Shown here piece by piece: positions 5,382 through 5,504 of a stretch of DNA of 5,504 bases. Source of the DNA: CAZGVW01 sp964529265 (GTDB lineage Bacteria > Planctomycetota > Phycisphaerae > Phycisphaerales > UBA1924); assembly GCA_964529265.1 (NCBI GenBank), contig CAZGVW010000270.1:1-5504 (forward strand), given 5' to 3'. The notes beneath the pieces were generated by a model. The model saw nothing but the letters and a program-made list of their open reading frames with translations. It searched no databases and was not told where the DNA came from. Every line of letters begins with the position of its first letter. Positions within the stretch are counted from its first letter, which is position 1. Position numbers and translations under genes: made by a program.

Positions 5382-5504
5382 GGGGAAAGGCAGGGGAAGG
5401 GGCCGGGAGGGAATACGGAATGCGGGAGGGGCGGGCGGGAGGGGGGAATCGTATGCGGTGGGGTGGGAGGGGCGGGTTGGAGGGAGGCGGCGCGGGCGGG
5501 GTGA
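5382..5504. other. G-rich upstream spacer with two GGAATAC-type units and two G-quadruplex motifs
   Basis: No gene is recognisable here. The plus strand is almost wholly purine/G-rich. GGAATAC (5410-5416) and GGAATGC (5417-5423) are two adjacent heptamers of the family seen at 3-51, on the opposite strand. At 5424-5446 five G-runs of three or more are separated by single bases (GGG A GGGG C GGG C GGG A then six G). At 5460-5476 a second motif reads GGGG T GGG A GGGG C GGG. Both match canonical three-tetrad G-quadruplexes on the template strand of the dioxygenase gene. I could not place a convincing sigma70 -35/-10 pair in this spacer. Confidence 0.7.

Noticed and set aside
5440..5460. A -10-like TACGAT on the minus strand upstream of the dioxygenase
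   Set aside because: It matches TATAAT at only four of six bases and has no recognisable -35 element at a suitable distance.

Overview
This window comes from a GC-rich bacterial chromosome, about two-thirds G+C by eye. It holds four intact protein genes separated by short, repeat-filled spacers. Three things make a member of the Verrucomicrobiota (Opitutales-like) or another PVC-group or environmental bacterium my best guess: the Tat-dependent leader on a PLP enzyme, the heptameric GTATTCC/GGAATAC-type intergenic repeats, and the pyrimidine-rich 'CTCTGTGACTCAGTGGTGAA' spacer repeat. This is recognition from memory, not a search, and should be held loosely.

Layout. Bases 1-54 are a perfect heptamer tandem repeat. 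It sits ahead of a plus-strand gene (93-1442) for a class V PLP-dependent aminotransferase-fold protein with a twin-arginine export signal. Bases 1443-1698 are a convergent spacer with a strong hairpin (1460-1487) and a 68/69-bp direct duplication whose right copy includes the last codons of the next gene. On the minus strand, read right to left, lies a compact cluster: a persulfide dioxygenase-rhodanese fusion of the CstB type (5311-3869), a TauE/SafE-family membrane permease (3834-2992) and an MFS transporter (2949-1699). The gaps are 34 and 42 bp, so the three are probably co-transcribed. Bases 5312-5504, upstream of the cluster, hold an RBS, a degenerate heptamer array, two GGAATAC-type units and two canonical G-quadruplex motifs, but no recognisable gene.

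Biology. CstB-type enzymes oxidise glutathione, CoA or inorganic persulfides and use a C-terminal rhodanese domain for sulfur transfer, giving thiosulfate and/or sulfite. TauE/SafE permeases are proposed exporters of sulfite and other sulfur or organosulfonate anions. The pair resembles part of the staphylococcal cst sulfide-detoxification operon (tauE-cstR-cstA-cstB-sqr). Here no cstR-type repressor, cstA or sqr is visible, and an MFS transporter of unknown substrate is added. The likely role is cytoplasmic reactive-sulfur detoxification with export of the oxidised product. The Tat-exported aminotransferase-like gene is convergent and probably an independent unit.

The most unusual signals are non-coding. 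Every spacer upstream of or between genes carries 7-bp-period repeats. The plus strand also changes from C-rich to G-rich at about 3.4-3.7 kb, inside the tauE-like gene, and this affects coding third positions and spacers alike.
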